Below are positions 54,617-63,964 of a DNA stretch of 64,000 nt, one piece after another. The DNA is taken from NCBI GenBank assembly GCA_902491515.1, contig CABUIC010000002.1:100542-164541 (forward strand), written 5' to 3'. Origin of the DNA: an uncultured Porphyromonadaceae bacterium (GTDB lineage Bacteria; Bacteroidota; Bacteroidia; Bacteroidales; Muribaculaceae). Every line of letters starts with the position of its first letter. Position 1 is the first letter of the stretch. The position numbers and the translations under genes were made by a program. The notes beneath the pieces were generated by a model that saw nothing but the letters and a program-made list of their open reading frames with translations, did not search any database and was not told where the DNA came from.

Positions 54617-55843
54617 TGTGTAGTGAATATCCAGCAGTATCGTAAAAATTGAAAGGATTGAAAAATGCTTCAATTTTGAAATAACATATTTCCGAGAATA
54701 GATAACGAGGAATAACAAGACTGTATAACGCTCTGTTATACAATGATATTCGCAAGGGAACCCGCTATAAACGAGTGTGTCGTTTGTAGGGGCTTGCGAA
54801 GATTAACTGCCGAAGAATGAGGCTGTTTGGGGTTACGGGGGCTTGCCCCCGTAGTGGCTTCAGACATCCCCCACCGCCCTATGGCTCGTTTCGGCTCTTG
54901 CTCTTATTTTTAGCGGAATATGCAGACGATGTGCGGTAAAATCGCTGCCGTGAGGGTCAAATTCCCATTCGTGGAAAATTGACACTTACGACAGCACCGC
55001 TTTTCCCTCGATGCAGATTTCTCAATCAATGCGAGGGGTCAGATGTTGGCAATGTGCGGTCGAGCGAGACCGCCGGAAGCGTAGGCGTGGAGGACGTCAT
55101 CGGCTTGCCGCTTGCGAAGCAAGAACGAGCGAAGCGCACTCGGAGCAAACAGCACAGAGGGGTGTCGTGTAACTTGTGGAGCGACAGGCTCTTTGTCGTG
55201 GGCTTGCACTAAGACTATGAGCCGACCCCTCCGTGCCGTGAGCCGCAGGCTGCTCGGAGTAAGTGAAGTGGTCGTACTCCCGACGGAGAAGGAGGCGAGG
55301 CTTGCCGAGTGTGCATCGGGGCTTGGGGTTGGGGTCAATGCCGGGAGCGAGGAATGAAGGCGGCTGCATCCTCTATGGGTGGGAGGAACGTGGCTTGTGT
55401 ATGGAGTCAGTGCGATATGGATAAGGGAGCGAAGCAGACCGGCACCGACGGCTCGGTTATCGCGAAGCGCTTTCGTAGCGAAGCGGAGAAAGAAAAGCAA
55501 GTGGAGGTTTCTTTGCAGAGCAAAGCGGCAAAACCGATTACGGGTTGACAGCGGAGAGAAGCGCAGCCGTCAAAGAGAGTTTGTAACCGTAGGCGTAATG
55601 GAGAGGGAGGGCGCAATCTCTTTCCCCGAAAGCCGCAACGGTCGCTATTCTCAGCGGAACTTGTGTAGCCGAGAACAGCGATGCTCGGAGTTGGCGATGA
55701 CTGGGGCTGCAAGCGACTGACGGAATGAGCGGTCAAACGACAATGCGAGCTGCAGCTATCGGTTTTAATCCCGATACCAGCACTCTAAAAGGGGAAAGAA
55801 GTCGTGCATTTAGTCTGCGCGACTTCGCTGTTTTATATCCATA
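54617..55843. other. Gene-free region, AT-rich then GC-rich and hairpin-containing
   Basis: The first ~130 nt are AT-rich. From about 54780 the sequence turns GC-rich with short overlapping open frames on both strands, none with a recognisable protein. A perfect 9-bp stem with a 2-nt loop (TACGGGGGC/GCCCCCGTA) lies at 54834-54853. In Bacteroidales integrative elements such regions often lie near transfer-origin and mobilisation genes, but no relaxase is visible here, so a transfer origin is only a suggestion. Confidence 0.45.
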
Positions 55844-55869
55844 GCAAAAGAGCCGCCCCGGAGGGCGAC
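55844..55869 (-). terminator. Terminator of ardA (minus strand)
   Basis: On the minus strand GTCGCCC-TCCG-GGGCGGC (55869-55852, one G-T pair) is followed by TCTTTTGC. This is the usual hairpin plus T-rich tail, 29 nt after the ardA stop. Confidence 0.62.
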
Positions 55870-55897
55870 CCTGTAAGTGGGGAGAGAGGAATGAGGA

Positions 55898-56554
55898 TCA
55901 GATGCGGCGGAACACATGACCGTTTGCGCCCAAATTGTAGTCATACATGAACAACTCGCGTCCGAAGGCTTCGTAGTCGAAGTAATTAGCGAGATTGCCC
56001 ATCATATTTTCAAGATTGTAGCATTCATCAACGATGTGCCGGGCGAAATCTTCTTCGCTATCCCATTCGCCGCAGTAGGCTTCCTCGAAGTTGTCGAGCG
56101 AGTCTTCAAACTCCATATAATCATCGACTGCCTCGGAGCCGTGCTTGTCGCACATTTCCGAGTATTCAAGGATATTGTCGAAGTCGTCCTCGGACATAAA
56201 GCCCTCGTTATACCACTGACGGGGGAATCCCTCGTAGTCCTGAGCCATCAGTTCCGGGTCTTCCTCGTCGGCGTGGATAGCCTTGCAGAAGTCGATGAAA
56301 TCATCGTAGCTGTTGAAGCTGCTGAGGTCGATCCATAGACCGCAGAGCGAGCCGTCGTTGTACTTGGCGTAAGTACCGACATATACAGAGGGTTCGCCGT
56401 CGCAGGGGCTCTTGTGGTTGGCGATGGCTTCTTCGAGGTCGGCTACCGAGTAGCCCAGTTCGTCGAGTCGATTTTCAACTCTTGGAGTGATGTTGAGTTC
56501 TCCGAATTGTAGTCTCATTTCCGTAAGATTTTGAGGGTTTGACATTTGGTTCAT
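55898..56554 (-). CDS. ardA: ArdA-family antirestriction protein
   Basis: 218 residues, strongly acidic as expected of a DNA mimic. ArdA landmarks: SVYVGTYAKYNDGSLCGLWI, a mid segment with FDNILEYSEMCDKHG, AYCGEWDSEEDFARHIVDE, and YFDYEAFGRELFMYDY near the end. ArdA inhibits type I restriction enzymes and protects incoming mobile DNA. A start 12 codons later (56518, MRLQFGELN) is plausible because the leader motif AACCCTCAAAA found before another small gene here then lies about 10 nt upstream of it. Its upstream block is shared with two other minus-strand units. Confidence 0.87.
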   Translation of the reverse strand: MNQMSNPQNLTEMRLQFGELNITPRVENRLDELGYSVADLEEAIANHKSPCDGEPSVYVGTYAKYNDGSLCGLWIDLSSFNSYDDFIDFCKAIHADEEDPELMAQDYEGFPRQWYNEGFMSEDDFDNILEYSEMCDKHGSEAVDDYMEFEDSLDNFEEAYCGEWDSEEDFARHIVDECYNLENMMGNLANYFDYEAFGRELFMYDYNLGANGHVFRRI

Positions 56555-56560
56555 TTTTAA

Positions 56561-56731
56561 GTTTTACGTTGCAATGACTGGGAGAACTGAGAAAGCGAGC
56601 GTAAGCAAAAATTTCAAGAGAATTTTAAGACGGAGTCGGTCAAAAATGAGGCTTGTACCATTTTTTATAAAATTGTTGCGGAAATCCGGGGCTTGTTTTG
56701 CGTTGAGCGGTCAGTCCTACCTTTGCGACAG
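56561..56731. repeat. Repeated upstream block, copy 1
   Basis: First of three related ~170-180 bp blocks. It starts with TTTTACGTTGCAAT, contains GAGAAAGCGAGCG, an identical 32-nt run shared with copy 2 (starting at about 56641) and ends with GCGTTGAGCGGTCAG and a + strand CCTACCTTTGCGACAG. It lies between ardA and the next unit. One end serves as minus-strand leader; the other looks like an outward + strand -7 element (TACCTTTG, 56718-56725). Confidence 0.65.
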
Positions 56732-57400
56732 GAAAACTAAATGAGCCAATGGCACCGAGAAATGGAAATGAGAATACCGGGAACTCGACACCGAGAGTCA
56801 GAAAATCACGAATTGGGCGGTTGCCGACCATTGAAGCCGGAGCAGCAAGAGCAGATGCAGGTGCAACCGTATGTCGGTGCTTACAATCAGCCAAGTGCAA
56901 TGTCGGCGTGTCGTTTATGGCTTGACCGTTGCGCCCGATAGCGGAGATACCGATAACCTGCAAAGCACTCCACCGAGGCAGACCCATTCCTTGATACAGG
57001 CTCAGACTCCGAAAGCAGCCCCCGAACAACATACCACGAGAGCTATATCCGTTGACTACTTCATTCCGCTTACAGTGCGACTGCACGATGCCGGGGCTAT
57101 CTGCCTCAAAGAGTTTGACGATCCGACACACGAAGGGCAACTGCGATAAACGGGATAGTTTGACTTCGTCCTGCTTCGCGGTTTCCCAGCTCAACATAAA
57201 TGCTGCAAGATGATGAGCGTTTCGCGCTTCGACAGCGAAGCCGTGCTGTTCTTTGACTGCGTTATGGCAACCGCTTTCAAGTACCGCTACTCCTGACCCA
57301 TTTCCTCCCACTGAAAGGGTCGTCCTCCGAGGCTGTTCTGACAAATGAATAACTGCCTACGCATCACGCGCAAGCGGAAAAAGGACAGCAAGCACGAGCG
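56732..57400. other. Stretch without a convincing gene
   Basis: About 670 nt downstream of the outward-facing TACCTTTG of copy 1. Open frames exist (a 92-codon + frame at 56871-57149 containing DYFIPLTVRLHDAGAICLKE, and a 234-codon - frame at 56640-57344), but none has a recognisable domain and they overlap one another. It may be a decayed gene or a non-coding transcript. Confidence 0.4.
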
Positions 57401-57415
57401 GTCAACCCCGAAGGG

Positions 57416-57652
57416 TCAGCCGCTCGGCATGAGGGCGTTGCCCTGCAACGACTCTCGACGTTGAGCCTCGGCGAGAAGTGCGCGAGCCCGGAAGTGCGCC
57501 CCTGCGTGTACTTCCGCGTCAGTGATAACGATGCTGTGGCGTTTCTCGACGCAGCGGATAATCTGAGAGATGCGACGGTAATAGCTCCAAAGGTCGCAAA
57601 GTTCTTCATCAGTGAAGATGAACGAGTAAGGCATTTCGTAGTTTGTATTCAT
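57416..57652 (-). CDS. Small hypothetical protein
   Basis: 78 residues: MNTNYEMPYSFIFTDEELCD, then LWSYYRRISQIIRCVEKRHS. Acidic N-terminus, helical middle, no recognised domain. It is the last of three small genes read from copy 2 of the upstream block, 11 nt after the previous one. A start at MPYSF (seventh codon) is possible. Confidence 0.55.
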   Translation of the reverse strand: MNTNYEMPYSFIFTDEELCDLWSYYRRISQIIRCVEKRHSIVITDAEVHAGAHFRARALLAEAQRRESLQGNALMPSG

Positions 57653-57663
57653 TGTTTCGGAAA

Positions 57664-57864
57664 TTATATGGTTTGTATTGAGTCGTTTTTGTCAATCTGA
57701 CAGATGCGGAGAGTGTAAGTGTGTGAGTATCTGCCGAGTTCGACCCTGTCGAAGTCCTCGCCGTCGCGCCAACAGTAGAATAAAGCGAGTCGCAAAGCGT
57801 CGATGTCGTTGTCGGCATAAAAAGTCCAATGACCTTGTTTTGTGTAGCAGATATATTCTTTCAT
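57664..57864 (-). CDS. Small hypothetical protein
   Basis: 66 residues: MKEYICYTKQGHWTFYADND, then IDALRLALFYCWRDGEDFDR. It resembles small acidic 'DUF'-type proteins that follow ardA in Bacteroidales elements, but I cannot name a family. The leader AACCCTCAAAA lies about 12 nt before the ATG, a motif also seen before the inner ardA start. Confidence 0.6.
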   Translation of the reverse strand: MKEYICYTKQGHWTFYADNDIDALRLALFYCWRDGEDFDRVELGRYSHTYTLRICQIDKNDSIQTI

Positions 57865-57915
57865 CGTCGTTCAGTTTTTGAGGGTTAGACTTCGGGGAGA
57901 GAGCCGAGAGAGGCA

Positions 57916-58206
57916 TTAAGCCTCTCTCGCTGCCTCGAACTGGAGGCGTTCATATATGTTTTGGGAGATAGTCGCTCCGTGACGGGCTTTGAGCAGGTGC
58001 ATGTAGCGGATTGCACTCTTGGCTGTCTTGCAGGGGCAGCCTACATTATCTTTGGGAGCCACGCCCTTGAAATAGACATACCAGCGGTCGAACTTGCGCT
58101 GAGCCACGATGAGCTTGGGAGTTACGGGAGCCGTAGTAGTCTCGACGGCGGGAACTGCGGTTTGAGCGACTTTTTTTTTAGCGGATTTTTTAGTTGTCTT
58201 TGCCAT
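57916..58206 (-). CDS. Small basic hypothetical protein
   Basis: 96 residues. The N-terminus is lysine- and alanine-rich (MAKTTKKSAKKKVAQTAVPA), like histone-like tails or nucleic-acid-binding proteins. The rest (QRKFDRWYVYFKGVAPKDNV, GCPCKTAKSAIRYMHLLKAR) has no named domain. First gene after copy 2 of the repeated block; its leader AAACTTCAAAATC directly precedes the ATG and is identical before the gene at 59400. Confidence 0.6.
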   Translation of the reverse strand: MAKTTKKSAKKKVAQTAVPAVETTTAPVTPKLIVAQRKFDRWYVYFKGVAPKDNVGCPCKTAKSAIRYMHLLKARHGATISQNIYERLQFEAAREA

Positions 58207-58250
58207 GATTTTGAAGTTTAGGGGTTAATGAAGTGAGCCGAGGCTCTTAA

Positions 58251-58430
58251 TTTTTACGTTGCAATCAAGTGGGAAGCTGTTTGAGTCCGAACAAAAATTT
58301 TATAGAGAATTTTAAGCCCTGCGTTCAAAAATGAGGCTTGTACCATTTTTTATAAAGTTGTCGTAAAAATAGCGGTGCGGTTTTAGTGAGCCGGAGGATA
58401 AGGCGAGTTGGCGACCTAACTTTGCGACAG
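58251..58430. repeat. Repeated upstream block, copy 2
   Basis: Begins TTTTTACGTTGCAAT, has the long run identical to copy 1 (starting near 58326) and ends CCTAACTTTGCGACAG, with + strand TAACTTTG at 58417-58424. It is the upstream region of the minus-strand genes at 57416-58206. Confidence 0.65.
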
Positions 58431-59190
58431 GAAAAATAAGCCGCGACTCACTCCCCCTGAACGGAAAAGGCATAGACAACTATTCTGCTGAAAAAAGCCA
58501 AACTGCACCTGCCGGAGAGCCCGGCTACAACTCCGCACTCGTCGTGGCAGCAAGTTCCTCGCGGTACGTTCAAGGTCGTGGCTACGATAATGGGCTGTCG
58601 ATGAAGCCGAGAGTGCTGCTGCATACTACCTGCGCCCGGAAGGGTTGCGCCCCAAAACATCTGAATGCCGTGCATTTGTGGCAAGCGGAGAGATTGTATC
58701 TCTCAGCCTCCCCGAAGTCTGACCCTTTGAATGACGATGTATTCCGTCTGACACAAAACAGCGAATGGGAAGCAGCCGACACATCGGCCGCGATGCGCGA
58801 TACCTTGAATTTTGGTGCGGTGGCGCGGAATTGTGGGAATACGGCAGATGAAATGACTCTCCGCATAGGTTGACAAGGCGAAGCAAACCATACCGAAGCA
58901 AGGGCGAGAAATGCCGCGATCATCTTCGGAAGAACTGACCGACTGGAGCGTTGAGCGGTCAAATCGGATGTCGCGCGAACGAACCTGCCCGGAATACGGA
59001 AGATATGGAGGGAATGACCGCGAAGGTCGGCATAGAGGCGGTGCCGGAGTGCCGATAGACAAATGAGCAAAGAGAATTTTCGTGTCAATGAGAGCAGAAG
59101 CAAGCTCGCTTGACTATGCCGAGGGCAGCCGAAAATGCCTGCACGGGAAAAGGCTGCCCCGGCAGACAGCCGACCCTTTGAGGGAGGAAT
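58431..59190. other. Stretch without a convincing gene
   Basis: About 760 GC-rich nt after the outward TAACTTTG of copy 2. Short protein-like patches occur in different + frames (for example EAESAAAYYLRPEGLRPKTS near 58610), which would fit a decayed gene broken by frameshifts. I recognise no family. GAGCGGTCA, also present at the ends of copies 1 and 3, recurs near 58950. Confidence 0.4.
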
Positions 59191-59193
59191 GAT

Positions 59194-59400
59194 TTACCAA
59201 CCTTCGAAGCAGCCCTGAACCATTGTGTAATCGACGTTATCGAACTGGGAGGCTGCGATTTCCTGTGCCTCGTCTGCGTTACGGGCTTCGACTTCTACCA
59301 AGTAGCTTTCGCCATCGAAAGTGATTACTTCCACCGAGAAGTATTTGAGTTTGCGGTTGGAGTTGAGAGAGCTGCTGAAGATGTTGCTAACGTATGTCAT
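59194..59400 (-). CDS. Small hypothetical protein
   Basis: 68 residues: MTYVSNIFSSSLNSNRKLKY, then FSVEVITFDGESYLVEVEAR and NADEAQEIAASQFDNVDYTM. The body looks like a small alpha/beta domain in which a beta hairpin is followed by a helix (ARNADEAQEIA). No family name known to me. It is alone after copy 3 of the repeated block and has the same leader as the gene at 58206. Confidence 0.62.
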   Translation of the reverse strand: MTYVSNIFSSSLNSNRKLKYFSVEVITFDGESYLVEVEARNADEAQEIAASQFDNVDYTMVQGCFEGW

Positions 59401-59450
59401 GATTTTGAAGTTTTTGGAGTTTTTTTTACTGTGCGCCGGGGCGCGTTTGA

Positions 59451-59632
59451 TTTTTACGTTGCAATATCAGGGAGTGCTGAGAAAGCGAGCGAAGCAAAAA
59501 ATACAATGGAATTTTCAAGACCACAGGGCGGTAAAAATTATGTGTCTGCAAGACCTGAATTTTTTGAAAAATCTTGCAGTATTCCCGGCGGGTCTATTTT
59601 GCGTTGAGCGGTCAGCCCTACCTTTGCGACAG
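59451..59632. repeat. Repeated upstream block, copy 3
   Basis: Begins TTTTTACGTTGCAAT, includes GTGCTGAGAAAGCGAGCG as in copy 1, and ends TGCGTTGAGCGGTCAG, then CCTACCTTTGCGACAG (+ strand TACCTTTG at 59619-59626). The middle differs from copies 1 and 2. It serves as the upstream region of the minus-strand gene at 59194. Confidence 0.65.
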
Positions 59633-60091
59633 TGAAATATCATCTGCGCTCAGGTGTGTTGTATCAGTTAATTCCTCCAACAACGTCCCGGCAACAATCT
59701 GACCTATACGTTACATCTTCGGCGGTTCTCCCAAGCGCAACCAAATACGCCACTCCACAGTGTAATCACTCACGGCAAAAGCGGCAATCCAAGCAGTGAA
59801 GCCCGGCATACGAGGTGTAGAAAAAGAAATCGCCCCAGTGCGAAGCAATGAAACAAGGGTAATGGGTTAGAGTTGGTAAATCTCCCCAAAGTGTATAATA
59901 TACGACGTAGTTCGGCTTATAAATAATTGAACATCAGATAAAAAGTGCCAATAACTTGGACTATTTAAAAAAATATAATCGTGTAAGTGTATTAGGAGCA
60001 TAGAAAACTTAGGAGGAATATTTACAAAAACAGCGATTGATGTTAACAAATGTTAACAATACAGTCAATGCGTAAATTTTACACAAAAAGA
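59633..60091. other. Gene-free spacer between copy 3 and the terminal operon
   Basis: About 460 nt, GC-rich at first and AT-rich from about 59870. No convincing open frame. The AT-rich end leads into the promoter of the four-gene operon. Confidence 0.45.
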
Positions 60092-60123
60092 TTTGGTGGA
60101 TAAAAAATATAGTATTACCTTTG
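60092..60123 (+). promoter_or_regulatory. Promoter of the four-gene operon
   Basis: TTTG (60092-60095), 20 nt, TACCTTTG (60116-60123) then C. An exact consensus match about 50 nt before the ATG at 60173. Confidence 0.8.
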
Positions 60124-60172
60124 CGTCAGATTTACACAATAACTGTGTTGAAAACTAAAAACCAGACTAAAT

Positions 60173-60805
60173 ATGGCACTTTTCAATTTTTTCAAGAAAA
60201 AGTCGGAGATACCAAATCTCTCCCTCATTCTTCCTACGGAGGATGAACCTGAAAACGAGGTTTCACAGGAAACTGAGTCATCTAACATCGAAGAAGCGAA
60301 AGCTCCGGTGGCTAACTCTCTCAAGGTGTCATACGCCACCGGTTGGCCAATTGACCTAATATATGGTTATCTTCATAAGAACTATGAAGAAAAAGGATAT
60401 GCTGATGCGATGCTAAACAGTAATCTCACCTTCCGCGACATGAACATGTCAATCATCCGTAATAAGGTTCTTATGATTTTCCGTGAGGTGAATCTGAAAT
60501 ATGACAGTATGAAAAGAGATTTGGAAACCCGTATCGGCACTTGTAGTGCTGCCGGTCTGCTTACTTCGGTCGCAGAGTTGGAAAAGCAGATGGCCGTTAT
60601 TAACGCCCACAAGGAGGAACTGAACAAACTTGAAATGGATTTTCGCAATAATGCCAACGAAGCGTCAGTGCCTCTGATGTCGTATGAGTGCGGATTTCTT
60701 AGAGGGGTATCCGCAATAGCGATGTCTGCGCCCTCTGTACCAGCCCAGATTGAGACTCAGATTCCGTCTGCTCCTTTTTTCTCGGCAAATAGGGTGACCG
60801 CATAA
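60173..60805 (+). CDS. Hypothetical protein, first gene of the DUF4407 operon
   Basis: 210 residues, no recognised domain. The N-terminus is MALFNFFKKKSE, an amphipathic, basic start that might touch the membrane, followed by an acidic Pro/Glu/Ser-rich linker (EDEPENEVSQETESSNIEEA). Then comes a helical region (about 60-165) with coiled-coil character (LLTSVAELEKQMAVINAHKE). It is cytoplasmic by appearance. The neighbour 41 nt downstream encodes a DUF4407 membrane protein with its own coiled coil, so the two may interact (inference). Confidence 0.65.
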   Translation: MALFNFFKKKSEIPNLSLILPTEDEPENEVSQETESSNIEEAKAPVANSLKVSYATGWPIDLIYGYLHKNYEEKGYADAMLNSNLTFRDMNMSIIRNKVLMIFREVNLKYDSMKRDLETRIGTCSAAGLLTSVAELEKQMAVINAHKEELNKLEMDFRNNANEASVPLMSYECGFLRGVSAIAMSAPSVPAQIETQIPSAPFFSANRVTA

Positions 60806-60846
60806 ACTATATCAACAACGTTTCACTATATAACAATATATTATCT

Positions 60847-61821
60847 ATGAGTCTTTGGAATCGTTTTGGCTGCTTGCTCACTGGTTGGAGTTACAGCACC
60901 CTCAAGCAGTGTTCAGAAGCGAGCAGATGCCAACTGAGCAAATATACTTCCGCCTTAATGATACTCATTCTGATTTGGAGTGTTACTGGGTTTTGCTTTG
61001 CGCAAAGATACATTGGACTCCCTGTGTGGGGATGCGTCATTGTCTCCCTTTTCTTTGTTACAATAGTCATCATGATTGAACGTCAGATTATACTGACTAC
61101 CAAGAAAACATTTTCAATGTTGGCTTTTAGGGCAATGATTGCTTTTGTTATGGCTGTTGTTGGCTCTACTATCTTTGACCAGACAATGTTCGGCAAAGAC
61201 ATTGATAAACAGATGGCAAATACCATAGAAATACAGGTCGTCGATCTTACCAAACAGCGTGTCCGCATAATTGACGATAAGCTTCTCGCGTTGCATACAG
61301 AACTTGATTCTCTTACAAGGGTGAACAGCGCACTTCAAGAAGAAATTAACAACAATCCATTCGTGATACAGACATCTGTGACTAATAGCCAGAACAAAGT
61401 ATTGATGCCGGATGGTACTTTCAAAACTGTCAATAATCCTTCGGTTACAAAAAATCAAGTCCCAAATCCCAAACTTGCAAATGTTGAAGCCAATAACAAA
61501 TCAATTGAGCGACTGCAAACGCAAGAACAGGTATGGACAGAAAAAAAGCAGGGAATGGAAGAGGCTGTCCGTGCAGAATGCAAAGCCAGTGTAGGTTTTC
61601 TTGAAGAACTTGAAGCTATGTGGACAATTATTTCAACACGTCCCCTTGCAGGCATATTCTATCTGGTATTTTTTGTACTTTTGATGAGTCTTGAGCTGTT
61701 TGTCGTTGTGAGCAAGATGGTTGATGATGAATGTGACTATGATGCCGCTATAAAAGGAGCGCAGAAAGTTAGATTGGTTCAGTTTCATCAGGCTTTTAAT
61801 CGAGTGGCAAGCCCCATATAA
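60847..61821 (+). CDS. DUF4407-family membrane protein
   Basis: 324 residues. Three membrane helices lie near the start (about 33-53, 59-77 and 90-111), a soluble helical and coiled-coil part follows (about 120-250: DLTKQRVRIIDDKLLALHTE and similar), and a fourth helix is near 270-292 (GIFYLVFFVLLMSLELFVVV). The layout and motifs such as IVIMIERQIILTTKK and GSTIFDQTMFGKDID fit DUF4407. The family has no established function. It is the only recognisable component of the operon and probably sits in the inner membrane with its coiled coil in the periplasm or cytoplasm. Confidence 0.75.
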   Translation: MSLWNRFGCLLTGWSYSTLKQCSEASRCQLSKYTSALMILILIWSVTGFCFAQRYIGLPVWGCVIVSLFFVTIVIMIERQIILTTKKTFSMLAFRAMIAFVMAVVGSTIFDQTMFGKDIDKQMANTIEIQVVDLTKQRVRIIDDKLLALHTELDSLTRVNSALQEEINNNPFVIQTSVTNSQNKVLMPDGTFKTVNNPSVTKNQVPNPKLANVEANNKSIERLQTQEQVWTEKKQGMEEAVRAECKASVGFLEELEAMWTIISTRPLAGIFYLVFFVLLMSLELFVVVSKMVDDECDYDAAIKGAQKVRLVQFHQAFNRVASPI

Positions 61822-61889
61822 ATCATGTATGCGGATACTATAAAGAATATGTAATTCGTTAAAATACAAACATAAATAACAATCAAGAT

Positions 61890-62465
61890 ATGTTAGATCT
61901 TCGACCCGCCTTAAATGAGGCAATGAGAAATATTCAAACATGGAGGAACAAGTATCCGTCCAACGTGTATCCTCACAAGATCGTGCTGAATATGATGTAT
62001 CGTGCTTACAGCACTCGCATCGTGTATGATGCATTTAAGAATGATGAGCTTGTAGAGCAAGACAACATTCAGGAAGCAATGAATTATGTCATGCTGACTT
62101 ATTCAGAGTCTGCCGCAAAGGAGGTGCATCCCCATCTGATGCACTGGATGGAAACCCGCCCCAACGAACAGGTTGGAACCCTTTGCACTTCAAGATACGA
62201 GAGCCTCGCTTCTCGTGCTGAAACGAACAAGCAGGCTCTTGAAGAACTTGAATTCTCATATGCGTTTGAGCTTCTCAATGATATGTCCGTGCTCTATTTT
62301 ATTGCCTTTAGACTTTGTGGATACTCTGAAGTGGATGCAATATCTCAAATGTCAGGCGTGATTATTGAGCCTTTGGATCATATGGACTATGCCATAACCA
62401 AACAGGTATTCCAACAACTCTTGGTTGCCCGATATATGCACTTTAACTATCAGCCACTTCCTTGA
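61890..62465 (+). CDS. Hypothetical protein, third gene of the DUF4407 operon
   Basis: 191 residues, all-helical by appearance, no signal or membrane segment: MLDLRPALNEAMRNIQTWRN, with a later FSYAFELLNDMSVLYFIAFR. I do not recognise a family. It lies 68 nt after the DUF4407 gene and 12 nt before the fourth gene, so it belongs to the same transcript. Confidence 0.62.
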   Translation: MLDLRPALNEAMRNIQTWRNKYPSNVYPHKIVLNMMYRAYSTRIVYDAFKNDELVEQDNIQEAMNYVMLTYSESAAKEVHPHLMHWMETRPNEQVGTLCTSRYESLASRAETNKQALEELEFSYAFELLNDMSVLYFIAFRLCGYSEVDAISQMSGVIIEPLDHMDYAITKQVFQQLLVARYMHFNYQPLP

Positions 62466-62477
62466 AAATAGTCTAAT

Positions 62478-63950
62478 ATGAGTCAACCCAAATGGTCATA
62501 TTGTCTTACAGAAGATCAATTCAATAAACTGAAAAGGATTATTGATAAGATTTCAGGGCTATCATCATACCTTACTCAAAATGATGATTGGGATCTCTGT
62601 CGCCTGATTTCAGATTTCATCTATATGCGAAATGCCGCATCTGGAACAACGGCGGGCGAGCGTTTGAATCTTTCAGTCCTGTCTAAAAAATTTGAATTGC
62701 TCCAAAAGGAATATGATTCAAAAAGTGATTCATTAAGGCAGAATTTAGATTTCCGTCTGGATAGTGTGCTAACATGGCGGCCTAAACCCCAATGGGCATT
62801 AAACATGAGTGTGGCCGAGATTGATTATCTCGATCATTTCATCCCTGCCATACCCGGATTCTCGGAATTCCTATATCGTAATCAGGATGTCCGCAATCTT
62901 TATGACCTTACAGCTTTTTATCAGCTACGGCTTAATGCTACAGGGGGGAACAGTCCGGAAATAAATTTTGTGCTTGAAACCATTAAGGAACGTTTTTACC
63001 GCATAATGGATGACCATACCGATGCAATCCATTATGTAAATCACAGTCATACGATTGATGATGCGAAGCTGATTGATACGTTTGAATGTGATGCTCGAAG
63101 AGACTTTTATGTCGTAAATCTTGAAAATAGCATTTGTCCGGTTTTTACCAACAAATACATTTCGTACAACAATCCTTATATTAGCGCAGAGATCTTCACT
63201 CGTCTGTTCAGAGCGGATAAAGTAAATGTGGCATTGTCATTTGCAAATAATGCGTTCAGATATATATTCACCTCTCCCAATATTTACTGGCACAACAAAG
63301 AATCTATTTTTGGAAGTGTGAATATTCTGTACACGTTAGTTGATGCTCTCGGAGATGCCGGATTAGCGAATCTCAAGGCTTTTTCTGAAAAGATATATTC
63401 GGCATTGACTCATTCGCTATATTTACTTCTTTCACGAAGTATATACTGGACTGATAAAGAAACACGAAAGGATGAAAAGTATGAGTCAGGGCTTACGCCA
63501 ATTCACATCCAGCACAAATTAAGAGCATATCGACTGCGCTCATATCTAATACAGGAGTTCGGGCTACAGATAGCATCAGGTCATACGCATGATGAATATG
63601 CAATGATGGCTCTTTCAGATATGATTTCAGCCCACGAATTGGCATATTCAAATAAAATAGTCGGAATTGACTCCGTCTATAAGAGAGATGCGTTAAATCT
63701 CTATTATACTCAAGGACTGGTCAGCGTATGCTCATTAGAACAGGCCGCAGAAAAGGGATTTGTGATTAACGATGCTTTATCACAAGATATTCATGTGGGG
63801 TTTAAATTGGGTAAGTTCTGTCTAAGTAATTCTGAAATATCAAGCTGTATTTCTTTCCTGAGAACATATTTCAAGGAACAGAAAAGAATTTCGACGCCGG
63901 ATGATCCCCCATATTATCTGATTAAAGATAATGTAAATCCCATACTTTAG
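62478..63950 (+). CDS. Hypothetical protein, fourth gene of the DUF4407 operon
   Basis: 490 residues, mainly helical and soluble, no recognised domain or catalytic motif. It begins MSQPKWSYCLTEDQFNKLKR and ends before an inverted repeat. Stretches such as SYYLTQNDDWDLCRLISDFI-like helices suggest a repeat-type or scaffold fold, but this is only an impression. It is the largest gene of the operon. AT-rich codon use matches the other three genes. Confidence 0.62.
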   Translation: MSQPKWSYCLTEDQFNKLKRIIDKISGLSSYLTQNDDWDLCRLISDFIYMRNAASGTTAGERLNLSVLSKKFELLQKEYDSKSDSLRQNLDFRLDSVLTWRPKPQWALNMSVAEIDYLDHFIPAIPGFSEFLYRNQDVRNLYDLTAFYQLRLNATGGNSPEINFVLETIKERFYRIMDDHTDAIHYVNHSHTIDDAKLIDTFECDARRDFYVVNLENSICPVFTNKYISYNNPYISAEIFTRLFRADKVNVALSFANNAFRYIFTSPNIYWHNKESIFGSVNILYTLVDALGDAGLANLKAFSEKIYSALTHSLYLLLSRSIYWTDKETRKDEKYESGLTPIHIQHKLRAYRLRSYLIQEFGLQIASGHTHDEYAMMALSDMISAHELAYSNKIVGIDSVYKRDALNLYYTQGLVSVCSLEQAAEKGFVINDALSQDIHVGFKLGKFCLSNSEISSCISFLRTYFKEQKRISTPDDPPYYLIKDNVNPIL

Positions 63951-63964
63951 TACATGACAAAAAA

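Noticed and set aside
56640..57344. A 234-codon minus frame upstream of ardA
   Set aside because: It covers the repeated block that acts as upstream region, has no known domain, and is contradicted by the other copies of the block, which do not keep the frame.
58582..59103. A 173-codon minus frame
   Set aside because: Low-complexity Ser/Arg-rich translation without a domain, overlapping + frames of equal quality; not supported.
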